From: Glossina fuscipes
Lineage: Eukaryota; Arthropoda; Insecta; Diptera; Glossinidae
DNA: 64,000 nt
Assembly (NCBI RefSeq): GCF_014805625.2
Contig: NW_023998414.1
Span: 42,700,934-42,764,933, forward strand
Reading direction: 5' to 3'
Made by a program: the position numbers and the translations under genes. The notes beneath the pieces were generated by a model, which had not been told where the DNA came from, ran no database searches, and worked only from the letters and a program-made list of their open reading frames with translations. Every line of letters begins with the position of its first letter. The stretch's first letter is position 1. This document shows, one piece after another, positions 49,785 to 61,972 of the stretch.

Positions 49785-50490
49785 AGGGTGTTCTGAAATT
49801 TACTCAAGATTTGAAGATGAATGTTGGCAAACCAAAAGAAAACAAAAGCCTTTTTGCGGTTAGTAGAAATGGAACAAGACCATTGTAGAGCAATATTTCA
49901 AAAATAATGAAAGTTTGGCGACGATATCTCACAAAATATAGTCACGTTGAGGGCTTCGTTGATCATCAGAGGATGCAAATGCGAATGTCTAAATACGTTC
50001 GCAACGTATCACTGTTTGTTGCCGATTTTGGGGCGAAGTCATCATGGGACCATACTTCTTGAAAAATAAAGCGGGTCCAGCAACGATTGTTACTGATGCA
50101 CGATAACCCCGTTATTTCTGCCTAAATTTGATGATACTGCTGTGAATGGCATCTGCTTTCAACCGGACGGTTCCGTATGTTATACGTTCCACGAAACAAC
50201 TCACTTAATGCATGAAAGTTTCCCTATGTCGTATACTGTCTTTCAATGCAGCGATCAGAGATCATGTGATTTAAAACGGCCGGATTTCTCTTCTTTGACG
50301 TCAAGGTTTCTGCGGACAAGCGCACAACCAAGCATTGAAAGAGAAGATTTGACGCAGCATCAATGAAATTCAGTCAAATTTATGCAAAATGATCATAAAA
50401 AGTTTGGATAAAAGGCTGCGTATACGCCAGCAAAGCCGCAGAGGCCATTTGCCCGATGCATTATTCTACACTGGCTCTCTGTCCAATGTA
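49785..50490 (+). mobile_element. Decayed Tc1/mariner-superfamily transposase
   Basis: Read across frames this is a transposase of the insect family marked by a FQQDGATCHT-like motif. In order: KWNKTIVEQYFKNNESLATI (about 49866-49925), an N-terminal DNA-binding helix; then GPYFLKNKAGPATIVTDAR; then FLPKFDD and VNGICFQPDGSVCYT (near 50145), which holds the second catalytic Asp; RSCDLKRPDF, where the family has RSCDLTPLDF; and the C-terminal INEIQSNLCK with RQQSRRGHLPDALFYT (to about 50480). At least two frameshifts and several stops break it, and the central region before GPYF is shortened. The 5' edge TAGGGTGTTC at 49784 resembles a terminal inverted repeat start, but no matching 3' end was found. 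The match is from memory of the family. Confidence 0.75.
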
Positions 50491-51714
50491 CATTAGGGTT
50501 CACGAAAACAATTAGTCAAATGTAGAACATTTTATTGAAATGGGGCCATTTGTTAGAAACCTCCCCTCTTACCCTCCCATGCCTATACTGGATAAGATTA
50601 CAGAGTGGAAGGTCCCATTTTCATTTTAATTATATTGTCATGAAAAGTGCACAAAATATTTCCTTTGAATTAGGGTAGTTTGTTCCTTGAATTCCGGTCC
50701 CCTGTAAGGGTCGTCGTGAGAAATAAGCTTCCATATGGCAATCAGACATTAATTTTATGGCGAAGTCCGGTAAAAATTCTTAAACTTTTCAGCAAGAAAT
50801 CAGTTTTATTTCAGTAAAATTTGAACGACATCTCTTCACATTTGGGATCTCTTCGCATGTAAAGTTTCCGATAAAAATTAGGTCATTTTTTGTGCGAATC
50901 GTTTCCCATTCTCGAAAAAGACCACGTACAACAAAGCCATAAGAAAGTCCAAATATTGATATAAGTAGGGTCTGCAACAATTGTTGAACTCTGAAATTAG
51001 TTAGTTTAAGTGTTTTTTTTTATTTATTTTTAGCTTAGCGCTTCTAAATATCCTTTGGCAATATATTGTTAATGTTGTATCAACTGCTTGTTTAAAGGAT
51101 AATTGCAACAAATTGCAACGTTGTTAATGTGGAAAGGTGAAAAAATTGAATAGTGTTTTTAATTTTATCCCAATATCGGTTTACCTCTTCAGTTTCAGCT
51201 GCTAATTTAAGCCATAATAAATTCCAAGACGTTCTTCATTGGTACGCGTTTTGAAATTGCGAATTTGAAGCCATTGCTGGTTGTGTTGTCTCAAAGGAAG
51301 AAGAAGAAGAAGAAGAAAGATTAAAGTACACCTATCCACCGTTCTATACTTTCTCGATCTTAAACGGTAGAAAAAACATTCTCTGTTTAACTTTGATTGG
51401 TTAAAGCCTTCCCAAGAACGATCCAAGGCATGGGATTGTTCTCCGATCTTGAGATTTTAACCCAGAACAATAGACGTTGAAAATAAATTACAACTTTTGA
51501 TAACATATTTTATTTATTATAAATCTCACCGAGCTTCGATCAGCTATCAACTATTACAGCATAATGAAACGAACAAAGTGATGGAAGTCAAGAAAATCAA
51601 TCGTCAAAGTGAAGTCAATGACGATGATAGTGATTGTAACTTAAATTTTTTTTAGTTAGTAAGAACTGTAATCTAAACTAATGATAAAAAGGTTGTTATG
51701 CCTTGTTATAGCTT
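50491..51714. other. Non-coding stretch, no gene recognised
   Basis: Unique-looking AT-rich DNA. The frames at 50789-50980 (-) and 51202-51426 (-) are short. The second includes a leucine run from a (GAA)n tract at 51298-51319. Confidence 0.6.
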
Positions 51715-51805
51715 TCACCGAAGGATGAGGGGTGTATTCATTTTATCAAAGCATTTGCAACGCCCAGAAGGAAACATCAAAAACTCGACAAAGTATATAT
51801 TGTTA
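51715..51805 (-). mobile_element. Dispersed repeat X, copy D (3' end only, inverted)
   Basis: Aligns with the reverse complement of 63.68-63.79 kb. Shared blocks are TTTGCAACGCCCAGAAGGAAAC (TTTGCAACATCCAGACGGAAAC in the other copy), then ACAAAGTATATAT (ACAAAATATATAT). A TTTGCAAC-type end followed by a G-A-C-C / AAAGTATATAT block is a familiar tail of repeats in fly genomes, recalled rather than searched. Confidence 0.6.
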
Positions 51806-53543
51806 TGAAATTCGCTTTTTACAAGATACAGTCCCCGTATCACTAGATCGTGGATATATTGATCAAGAGAAATGCACTTCAAAGTTTTTTTATTTTACTA
51901 CTTTGTCTTTCACAACAGTGGAAATCTTTATTTACAATTTATTATTGCCTCTCAACTTCTACGTTCTTGCCAGACTAACTCTACTTTTCACAAATATTCT
52001 ACTTATATACAAATTTACAAGCATCTTACTATACCTAATTTTATGGTTTTATTTCTAATCCCAGCCTGCTTTTCCGCTATTCGTTTTCAACGGCCTGCAG
52101 CTTCATGAGACGCCTGCGAATGCTCATTTGGTTTTTCCTTCTTTAGGAAATTTATTATTAAGAAAATTACTTAGCTGACATTAACTGGATTTGGGATTAT
52201 CGTAACAATATGTATTGTTGGTCAATTAAAGCATGTCCGTCGCCCACACGCCTATATCGCAAAAACTTTTATTTTGAGAGCAGAAAAAATCAGTTACGCC
52301 CACTCCACATTATAGAGCATGAACATTTTGTTCTCTTACTTCTTTTCTCTGTTTTAAGATAACAGTGATGGGCATAAAAGATTCCGTCCCATTTGATTGA
52401 AACCGCAAATGTCACGAGGAAATTATATATCGCGCAGAGCAGGTAATAGGTGTAATGTTAAATCGATAAGTCTTTATTTTTACATTAGTTTTCTAATGAC
52501 TAGTCTCAAATTGAATTCAAAAGAACAGGCGACGTATCGCACGCGACAACCTAATAGTTTGCATGCATCTTGAATACTTAATTCAAATAGCTATGCAGAA
52601 GAGAAGAGAAACGTCGCCAAAAATCAATTAATAAAACAATAACATAATGAAAACGAGCTTTGGCTTTATTAAAAAAAAAAAAAAAAAAACAAAAGTTGAT
52701 AAATATCAAAAAATTGTAGTTCGATCGTCCTACTTTGAAAGCAGTCGGCCAGTAAGTGCATAAACAATGTCTAAAAAGCTGACAAGTACATTTTGTTATA
52801 GCTTATCTTTGTCCATAGTACTATTCAAAGTAATTTCTCAGTTCATTGATTTAAAATCTTTGGGAAAACAATAGATAAACAGAGCTGAGTGCCAATAGTC
52901 ATAAGGAAATTAAAGTGACGTCTTTTTTTTTTTTTATACTCTCAACAATGCTATGTCCTTGCGAATATATGCCATTCAGATGTAAATGCTATAGATAGTA
53001 GAAATATAATTTGAAGAGAAAAAAAAAAAAAAAAGAATACATAAACATTAAAGACATCTTCAATAGAATCTAAGGAACATATTACAAAGTGTAGTAAGTG
53101 ATGATTGTACGCGAGCAAATAGAGGAGAATTCCTCCTGATAAGAGAAAACCAATTCATTTTTATTCTCTCGGCTGGAAGCTATGTTTTTTATGTTACATT
53201 TCATATTAAAATCTCGTTTGCGGGTATTTGCAATTTACTCATCATACATCGAGGAAGACATTCAGACAATATGCTACATATTGCCCTTTAACTAACCTTG
53301 TCATTAAGTTAATCTTATTTATTTATTAGATAAAGAAAACTTTGCGGCGCTTCTTCAGAAAAATTCAAGCATATTTTTCTTATATATCGGATGAATATGA
53401 ATAAATCAATCGCACAAACAACACATCCGTCATTTTCATCGAGAAACTTTTACCATGTTTTCTTGGTGAAACCATTATTCCACTATTATGCAGTTCCTCT
53501 GAGTTCTCAAAGCGAAAATCGAATCAAATAAACGAAAATGAAT
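51806..53543. other. Non-coding stretch, no gene recognised
   Basis: It contains A/T runs at about 52671-52690, 52924-52936 and 53020-53035. The frame at 51732-52058 (+) starts within copy D of the repeat and is then Leu/Phe/Tyr-rich, so I do not treat it as coding. Confidence 0.6.
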
Positions 53544-53804
53544 TCATGCGGCCATTGAATGAACTCTGCAGGGGACGAAACAAATAGTTTCGGTGGAGGC
53601 AAAGTACATTTGCACACCATCCATAATTTTTTTATACTCTTTGTGCAATATTTTTGTGGGCATTCTGACGCTATATCCGCATCCATTAAGCCCAGTTACA
53701 GAGTCTAGGTCAATGCTCATTTGATTGGGGTTCGGCTTTGCAAGAAATTTAAGCGTAATGGAGGTATCATTGACTAAATCCGCTACTCCAGTGCTCATTG
53801 TCAC
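53544..53804 (-). other. Unassigned 86-codon open frame with protein-like composition
   Basis: The ATG at 53804 follows a TAG stop directly in frame and a pyrimidine-rich stretch ending in AG (CTTTTTAG) seven bases before it, which could be a 3' splice site. The product is mixed in composition and lacks low-complexity runs: TGVADLVNDTSITLKFLAKP, then SIDLDSVTGLNGCGYSVRMP, then a charged segment ending in CFVPCRVHSMAA. I do not recognise it. It lies 100 bases from the Jockey-like relic on the other strand. A small exon, a transposon fragment or chance are all possible. Confidence 0.2.
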
Positions 53805-53887
53805 CTAAAAAGCATAGGAAGGTAGCTGCTGGTCAACCTCAAAAAATTCTTAGATTCGAAGCGGATGGACAAAGCCTAACCTTCGGT

Positions 53888-54435
53888 GATGCGATATGAA
53901 ATAATTTGATTGATTTGTTTGATTTATTCCCAAGGATAGCTCAACTCCTAGCAGGCTGGGAAAAAATGTCTGAAGCTATTGCGGAAGGTAAGCAAACGTA
54001 TGTTATTTATACTCATTTTTTGCAAGCGTTTGACAGAGTCGATCATAATCTTTTATTTGTAAAAATGGAAAGACATGAATTATCCGATATCAAGCTACAG
54101 TCGTTTCGCCACTATCTCTCGGAGCATAAGCAAAGAATGTTTTTTAATGCAAACAAGAGTGATTAAGATTTAATGCGGCCCTAGGGTAGTTATCTCAACC
54201 CCTCCTGTTTACGAGATTTTTAAATGATCTTCTTCCTACATGTATCAAAGAGTCGATGTGCATTCTATATAACTTGGCTGTATAATACTGGAACGTTTAG
54301 ACTTCCTCTGTTACGTTGCCTTCGCTTTGTCTATTACTTCAGACTTTGTTGCATAGCTAACTTCTAATTTGGCGTTGTATCGGCTGCCATTTTTGTTATA
54401 TGTGTAGCTGAATAAATAATTAAGTAAATGAAAAT
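53888..54435 (+). mobile_element. Jockey/CR1-like non-LTR reverse transcriptase fragment
   Basis: The frame at 53906-54166 gives EAIAEGKQTYVIYTHFLQAF, then DRVDHNLL and FRHYLSEHKQRMFFNANKSD. This is RT palm motif A and the following helix of Jockey-type elements, where the family has YTDFSKAFDRVxH. The metal-binding Asp of motif A is His here (YTHF). After the stop, other frames continue with a degraded PQGSxLGPLLF-type block at 54178-54215 and NDLP at about 54222-54233. The YADD box that should follow is missing (ILYNLAV), so there is a deletion. The relic ends near an AATAAATAATTAAGT segment at 54412. Both ends are truncated and it cannot be active. Confidence 0.82.
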
Positions 54436-54549
54436 CAAACTTTGTACGGTAATGAAATCTATCAGCGAATTAGCTCGGCTGACGTTAGCCATCATTATAC
54501 AACCTGGGGCTTTGTATGTTGTAGATTAGTAAAACTCACCTAACCTCCA

Positions 54550-55030
54550 TTTTCATCTACAGCATATGTAGTAAAGTGAAAACTTACGATCTTCGCGCAT
54601 CAGTAAACGGATTGGGATCTTCCAGGCTGAGTGCTAGACATCCTAACCGCTAGACAACCACATTTGGCATAGACATTTGGCTTCGAAAAATTTGTAACTT
54701 TAGGCTTTAAAATCGTAGCGTAAGATGAAACAGATATGAAAGTTGGTTAACACCGGCAAATGTTGTAACCTAAATTTTTGTGTAGTTAAGAATTGGTAAT
54801 CAATACAAGAAAGTTATCTATGCGTTTAATGTAACTTAAAAATAACTCATAGTATGATTGAGTTTCGAACCCGCATCCCCGGCTGTGTTGATATACATAA
54901 TAGAATTTTTTTTTTCGGCTTTCTATTGGATGTATCCATAAATAAATGAGAAGAGTTATTGAGACGCGACGAGCATTTTGTGCACTGCACGGTATTTCGG
55001 TTTTCTAAGTTTTGCGAATTCCTTATGTAA
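54550..55030 (-). mobile_element. tRNA-related dispersed repeat (SINE-like), copy 2
   Basis: Reverse-complement partner of the 35.15-35.60 kb copy. On the minus strand it reads a head with AAATACCGTGCAGTG and CTCATTTATTTATG, then a GCGGGTTCGAAA block at about 54863-54874, CAATCATACTATGAG, GATTACCAATTCTTA and CAACATTTGCCGG. It then has GGTTGTCTAGCGGTTAGGAT (within about 54637-54657), a tRNA-like 5' half with an A-box-like element close to that of tRNA-Glu, and CCTGGAAGATCCC. Here the A-box half is well preserved and the T-arm is decayed, the opposite of copy 1, so the two together outline one tRNA-like module. No coding frame is shared. Confidence 0.6.
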
Positions 55031-57647
55031 TGGTGTATGGCACATCAAAATGACCAATTTAGCTCAAATTTTAACGAGTTTTGAAAATGTTCGCGCCTGG
55101 AAGAGGGCACGTTTTCATCTAATCATATTCAAGCTCTCTACTCTGACTATACGTTTTAAATTCGTTCACTGTTCATATCTGGTTAGATGTTAGCCTCTCA
55201 AGATGCTTAAAGTGACTCGTGACAGGGCCAAAGTTTGCGTGGCCTCAGGGGTTTGCCATAGCTTGTGTAGGTTCACTCATCGTGAACCATTATGGTCGCG
55301 TGAGACCTACATTTTATCGCTCTCTTCTGACTCACAGCTGGAAACTCGAATGCCGAGCTTCGCTTTGTATTCAACCATCAAAGGTTCAAATGGTTCAAAA
55401 TACATTTTTTCTTAATTTCTTGGACCATTTTCTCGACATTTTTGAAGAACTTTATTGACTTTGTTAGCGATTACTCGATCAGAGAGCGAGCACATCATTT
55501 GCGCGCGGTTGTTTTTGGTTAAACATGTTCATTAGAAATACCTGACCACCCCACGAAAGGTTATGTCATCGATCTGGGTAATATCTAAGTAAAGCTTATG
55601 GCAGATATTTTAAAATTTAAATTGAATTACTTTTGAAATGTAATAAATACTTTCAGCTGGACTGACTTACGCTGTAAACAAATAAATTGCTCGCGAATCA
55701 TCATTGTTTTAAACGTTCAATTTTCGGTTTGAGAGGTTGTTAGTGTTGCCAAAGCCACGCACTTCTCAATCAAACACTTCTCAAGCACGAAGTTTTTTCT
55801 TTATCTAATACTTTAATAAAAACGTATCCACTAAATTTTTTAATAAAATTTCTAACTGAATATACTGAAGAGGAAGAAAATTTTCATTTCCCCATTTCTT
55901 TTTTTTTTTTTTTACTGCATCTTGCCAGTTGTCTGACTAAATGATTTCTATTACTAAGAAAATTATTAAAGTAACTTAGGTGAAAGAAAACTTAATGAAA
56001 TTTCATGCGATTTTGTTAACAAGTTAACACGCCTCATAAATTGTCCTCTTGTGTGTGCTGCGGTGCCTCGTAGGAGGGCGGACGGAACGAAAGAGGGGTT
56101 GGGAATGGGAGAAGTGATTTCCTCATTTTTCATATATTAGGGCTGAATTTTTGGTTACTTTCATTATCAATACAAATGCATGCGTTGAGGCGGTTAAACT
56201 AGAAATCCATACCGCATAAGAAAACTTGATGTCCTTTTGTGGTCATTAATGTAATGTAATAAAAACATGTCTTACGTTTGCTTTATGTGTTTATGTGCTT
56301 ACGTTCATTAGTGCATCCCTTAAGTAGCAGTATTGCTCGCTTGTATTCTATTCAATATATATATATATATGTCCTCTTAATTTCTAGTTTTTGGTGTTAT
56401 CATGGAAAACATTTGGCAAATAAAGGAAGGAGAGACTAATTATGACTACTGCTCAAAGAATCTGAACGTAAGCGGGCCTGTCTTCTTGACTGTCTGCCTG
56501 CTTACATGTATATATGCATATCGTATATATGTATATATGTACGTCTACCATATACACTATGCCTATAATAAAGTAGCACACGCATAAGGGACAATTGTGT
56601 AGTTTTTACATTCAACGTTTTTATAACGTAATAATGCCAATACTGTGTATGTTTGTGTGCTTGCTTTCCGTAAGTATTGAGTTTACTATTATTACTGTTG
56701 TACACATGTTATGCGTTTTTTCTTCTTTTTTTTTTTTCTTTTGGGCTTATTGTGTGTGGGTGTGTGTGAATGCGTGTGCTTTTGTTTGTGTATGTGTATC
56801 GACGTGTTCAGTCATAAACTTCAATAATCGTAAATATAGATTTTGGTTTTAATAGAAAGACCGAAAAAAAATTAATAGTCGGAATGCAATGTGTGTTCGT
56901 GTAAACGCATGCAAACACACGAACGTGTACGTTTACGTACACAGGCTATTTTTATTGTTCGCATTTCCTTTTATACACAAAACTTTATAGGTTTTCCCTG
57001 ATATCTCTCAGTTTCGCCACTCACTCCCCCTTCTTAGCCCCTGGCCAAGTAATAGGAAACAATTTTTATTGATGTTATAAATACTGATCAACTAAGCAAA
57101 ATTTACTGGCGTTCATAGTTTGTTTGCTTGTTTGTCGGTTTGTCGGTTTGTCTGTTTATCTCTTTTTTTTTCTCTTCTTCCTTTTTTTATTTTTTTTTTC
57201 TTTTATTAACATATTTCATAACATTACGTAACATTTATTTATAAGGACTCTTATGTTCATATATCTCGTACTTGATTCCTCTTGCGTAGCTTGTTATTAT
57301 CCTTTTATTTGTGTGTTGACTATCCGTTGTGTTCATCTTTATTTAAATTGAAAACGCTTAAAATTCAATTAACCGTTAAATCACTTGCAATTTGCTTAAA
57401 ACAACACCATAGACATTCAATAGCCACAAACAATAGCCGCAGCCGCGATTGCACGACCGCTATTGTTATACCCGCCAGTTTTTAATACCATTTGCATCTC
57501 TCTCTCTCGCTCTCTCACTTTAAGTTATGGTAGCGCACGTAGAAAGTGCAATTGATATGAATACGGTGGCAGTAGATTAAAAAATAACCCTATTCGACTG
57601 ACCAGCCATGCAGTTGGTCTGTTGTGAATTCAGGCCAATTCATTTGC

Positions 57648-57725
57648 CATTCATTCATTCCTTCATTCATTCATTCATTCATTCATTCATACATACATTG
57701 ATTCATACATACATTGATTCATTTA
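57648..57725. repeat. (CATT)n array with CATA variants
   Basis: About eleven CATT units, then two longer units of about 16 bases (CATACATACATTGATT). Confidence 0.9.
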
Positions 57726-57852
57726 TACATGGGTGCATATGGAAAGTCACCACATCATGTCCACAAATTCGCACGCATTTGTTACAGGCTTACTTACGCT
57801 CTCTCACAATTCATCTCATACTACATACTAGCATATACATATGTATAACATA

Positions 57853-57912
57853 CGCCAGCAGCCAGCAGCCAGCAGCCAGCAGTTAACAGCTAACAGCCAA
57901 CAGACAACAGCC
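57853..57912. repeat. Heptanucleotide array, CAGCAGC to TAACAGC to CAACAGN
   Basis: About eight 7-base units in register: CAGCAGC units four times, then TAACAGC twice, then CAACAGA and CAACAGC. The core ACAGC/GCAGC is kept while the first bases change, so this is one evolving array. Confidence 0.8.
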
Positions 57913-58183
57913 CATCATCGTCCATTGTATACAAAAATATTTCTGCAATTCAAACGTTTAACCTGTGAATAATCCTCTGCGGCCGATGAATAGGAAACAT
58001 TCATTCAGTCAAAACGTAAAACGGACTGACTCCCTCACTCATCTCTTCACAATGCATACACACACATTGATTCACATCTAACAAATGTTTCTAATATTGA
58101 ATGAATTTCAAATCGATTTTTACATTTTACAAAGTATAATAAAATAATTAAAATTAAAATCTATTGCTTGAGGGGAAAAGAAA

Positions 58184-58211
58184 TAAAAAAAAAAAAAAAA
58201 ACGCAAACACC

Positions 58212-58273
<62 letters not shown>

Positions 58274-58275
58274 CA
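58184..58275. repeat. A-run, (CA)n and (TA)n compound tract
   Basis: A17, then imperfect CA units, then about 15 TA units and a second TA block. Repeat-driven frames occur on both strands. Confidence 0.9.
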
Positions 58276-58872
58276 CAAACAAAACAGAAAGACTCCGAAG
58301 ATGAATTATTTCTGAGCTCACTACGAAATGCTTTCAAATTTGATATAGTTGCGGTAATGCTGCTCAAGTATTATTAGCTAAATTTATAAATTACGGTTAT
58401 TCTGTTTACCATCAAATAACGATCACATATGGAGCACTCGGTGCAAGAAAATGAAACGTATGTGACATGAAAATCTTTATTAATGATTGAATTGTACCGA
58501 ACTTTGTGGGCGGGGGCTTTTGGTGGTCGTGGTGGTGGTGGTGGCAATATGCTCACACATATATATCCATCCGCCCGTTCGCCCTACCTCACGCGTCATC
58601 GACGCAAATACACATAATGTAGTTTTTTGCCCTAAGATAAATTGTTAGTTTACACTGAGCCACACACATATATATAAAATAAAGAAAAAGAAGAAAAAGA
58701 AAAATAAGAAGAAAAGAAAAGAAAAGAAAAATCAAAAATAAAATGAAATAAAACAAAGTTTTTTGTTTACTTTGATGTATTTGCCAGCAGTCTTTGATGG
58801 CTAAATATATTAAGACATCTTGAAATAATGATTTAATAAGGATAACACAGGGTGCAAGGCCATGGTAGCCTT

Positions 58873-58900
58873 GAATGAATGAATGAATGAATGAATGAAT
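58873..58900. repeat. (TGAA)n microsatellite
   Basis: Seven perfect TGAA units. Confidence 0.9.
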
Positions 58901-59015
58901 AACAATCTAACGAGCATTGAAAGCCATGTCTGTCCTTAAATCTTACTTAATGATGTAACGAAATAAAAACATTGCTTTTTTCCATATGCATCCATGGATA
59001 TGCATTCATTTGCGC

Positions 59016-59040
59016 GTGTGTGTGTGTGTGTGTGTGTGCA
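59016..59040. repeat. (GT)n microsatellite
   Basis: Twelve GT units. Confidence 0.9.
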
Positions 59041-59407
59041 TATGTATCTTATAATTCGGCTTTCCTTTGCCAACGTTCGAAGAGGAGGAGATATTGAAAT
59101 ATATGAAATTTATTACGCGCTTATTACCTCTCCAGGATAAGTGAACTTAAGTAAAAAGGTGCAATAACTTTAACAGAAAAATCAACAAAAAGCAAAATGA
59201 GAATGAAAAAGAAAAAGAAAATCGAATATTTGTCATTTTCGATTTGCTTGCTTCCAACTCCATCCAAAATATCGTATCAGATATTATTTTTGATTATTTA
59301 ATTGCTGAGCATATAGAAATATTTTTAGATTAATTCATTCGTATGTGCTCTGCGCCCTGCCTCATCGTATAGAAAGGATGGCTGACTATAGCTTTCTCTT
59401 CATTATA

Positions 59408-59444
<37 letters not shown>

Positions 59445-59811
59445 GTATATTTGCATGTTTGTGTTTTTGATTATTCCGTTCAGTTGAGTCATAGGTTTTG
59501 TAATGATTAAATGTTACAATCGGTCGGTCGGGCTGTAACATGACATTTCTGTTCAGGAAATAAATTTGAATTTATAGTTGGTTGCGTGCTGCTAAAACGA
59601 TTGACCATTATATTGGAGCTATAGAATGAATATATTATGAATTATATTTTATGAAAGGATTTCTACATCGAGGACATTTTCTGCTGCTGAACACTAAACT
59701 CATACGATTTGTACACACAAATACAAATAAATACAAATACATATACAAAACGTTGACTTAACTTTAAAGCATTCGAGCTACGCGCTCGAATGTTTTCAAA
59801 ATATTTATAAT

Positions 59812-59861
59812 AAAAAAAAAAAAAAAAAAAAAAACCCCGAAAAAAAAAAAAAAAAAAAAAT
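59812..59861. repeat. Two A runs separated by CCCCG
   Basis: An A run of about 22 and another of about 20 flank the five bases CCCCG. No retroposon body was recognised upstream. Confidence 0.9.
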
Positions 59862-60355
59862 TGTTTGTTTGATTTTTTGAGCACGAATCGTTGATTAATA
59901 TTATCGATAACAGTGTATGCTTTTGCAAATTAAAGCATGCTATTTGTATAGAGCATATATTAAAGGGTCGCCGTCAGTCGATTGAAGTTAAAGTTAAAGT
60001 TGAAGTTGAAAACATGCTCAACATTCAAATATATTTATAACAAACAATATTAAACTCACTCGCGGTTTTGCGCTGGATTTCTGGTTACTTTTGTTGTTGT
60101 TTTTATTTTCATTTTTGTTGCAGTCGGTCCACTTATGAACACAGTAATATAAAACACAATTGTTGCCGCGTCATGAATGTGAAAAATTATGACCGATCGA
60201 CACGCAAATACAAGAAAAAAAGCTTTATGTAGTTATGTATTAAACTGAAAATCAACAACAAAAGCAATAATAACATCGAGTAATACCAGAAAAAAAATCC
60301 CATGCTTTGTATAACGTTAACTGCTTACAATCACACTCTTATATTCCATTCATAC

Positions 60356-60399
<44 letters not shown>

Positions 60400-60667
60400 G
60401 TATGAATGTAAATGTGAAATGCAATTGTGTTGCCAAAGAACTTTCCTTCGGTCGTACGATATGAATGGTTGACCTGGGATGGAGACGACTGGTTGATTGG
60501 TGGCGCAGGTCAATACATCCTTTTTTTACTTCTTCTTCTTTTTTCCATTAGTACCACTGGAATTATGAAAGCATACTAAGTCTCTCGTTCGCATTGTAAT
60601 ATCCCGTTATTCACATTAGAAACTTTACTATATACCATATAATAAAATACATAATCTAAAGTAGATA

Positions 60668-60712
<45 letters not shown>

Positions 60713-60848
60713 TATCTATATGTGTATTCCTCATCGACCCCATATGTAAGCCTATATATGTAAGCCAAAGTGTGTTTGACTATAAAGAAAGGAACGATAT
60801 TGAAAATGGCCCTGATTAGCCTATAAATAATTTAAAAAAAAAATAAAA

Positions 60849-60884
60849 AGAGAGAGAGAGAGAAAGAAAGAAAGAGAGAGTGAT
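60849..60884. repeat. GA-rich tract
   Basis: Imperfect (GA)n and GAAA units over about 36 bases. Confidence 0.85.
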
Positions 60885-61887
60885 AGAATAATCTAAAGTC
60901 TGAAATTTGCCGGCAGATATTTATCAAAATTTTCTTTCAATTATTTTGATAGGAAAAGGGCGATGTTTTAGGCAAAAGCACATTTGCGGGACATTACATA
61001 GGATATGTAATGTAGTGGGAGAGAGAATTCAATATTGCCTGAAATATAAATATAGAGTCATGTTGTTGTTGTTGGTTGGTGTTTTACTAAAATGCTATAA
61101 AATTAAATGGGGTTTAATAGCCTGTTATTCATTGTGTAGAGAATTTATATGACTGGTGTTTGAGTATTTGATCTTATTGTAGCGATTAGTAATTTTCGAA
61201 TTCGTTTGTTAGTTTTTTGCTTTGTGTTGAGGCCGTAAAACAAATCAACCCACCATTTACAAACTGTGACAGTTGTAATAGGAGATTTTATCAGACTTGA
61301 TTAATTTAAAGACAAAAGTATGCAATGTTTTACTTATAGGATAGGAAAAGCCTTAAAGTAGATTTTATTATTTTCATTTAAAAAAAAAAATAAAATCAAA
61401 AACAACAAATTTATTCAATTTGTTGTTGCTTATTGTATGCGTATACATATATATATATATAAAGTAGATGTTGTTCACTAACAGTTGTAGATAAATATTT
61501 CGCAGTCACATAGTAATTTCAATTTTTGTAAAAATACATATAAAATGAAAAAAAAAAAAAAAAACAAGAAAAAAAATATTAAGTGGAAAAACTCGAATTA
61601 AATAGGCAAGAAATAAGAAGCAAGAAAGAAGATGAAGAACAACAACAACAAGAAGACGGCAAGAATATAAGAAAGTCTTCTCCAAATTATAGAGCACTAC
61701 CAAAATTAAGCGGGTAATAATTTATTGGCAAAACATTATCGATATCTATAATATGTGAGTGGAAATTATATCTTGCTGAGTGCCAGACAAATAACAAATA
61801 ACAAACAACAAACAACAAAGAACAAATATCAAATGAGAAATAACAAACTAATAATTATTATATCTTGCACAAGAAAACTTTGTCCTT

Positions 61888-61914
61888 ATCATCATCATCA
61901 TCATCATCATCCAC

Positions 61915-61948
<34 letters not shown>

Positions 61949-61972
61949 GGCTAAGGCTAAGGCTAAGGCTAA
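61888..61972. repeat. (ATC)n followed by (GGCTAA)n
   Basis: ATC triplets with one CCACTTC interruption (61888-61948), then four GGCTAA hexamers (61949-61972). Both drive the His- and KAKA-rich end of the frame at 61755-61994. Confidence 0.9.
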
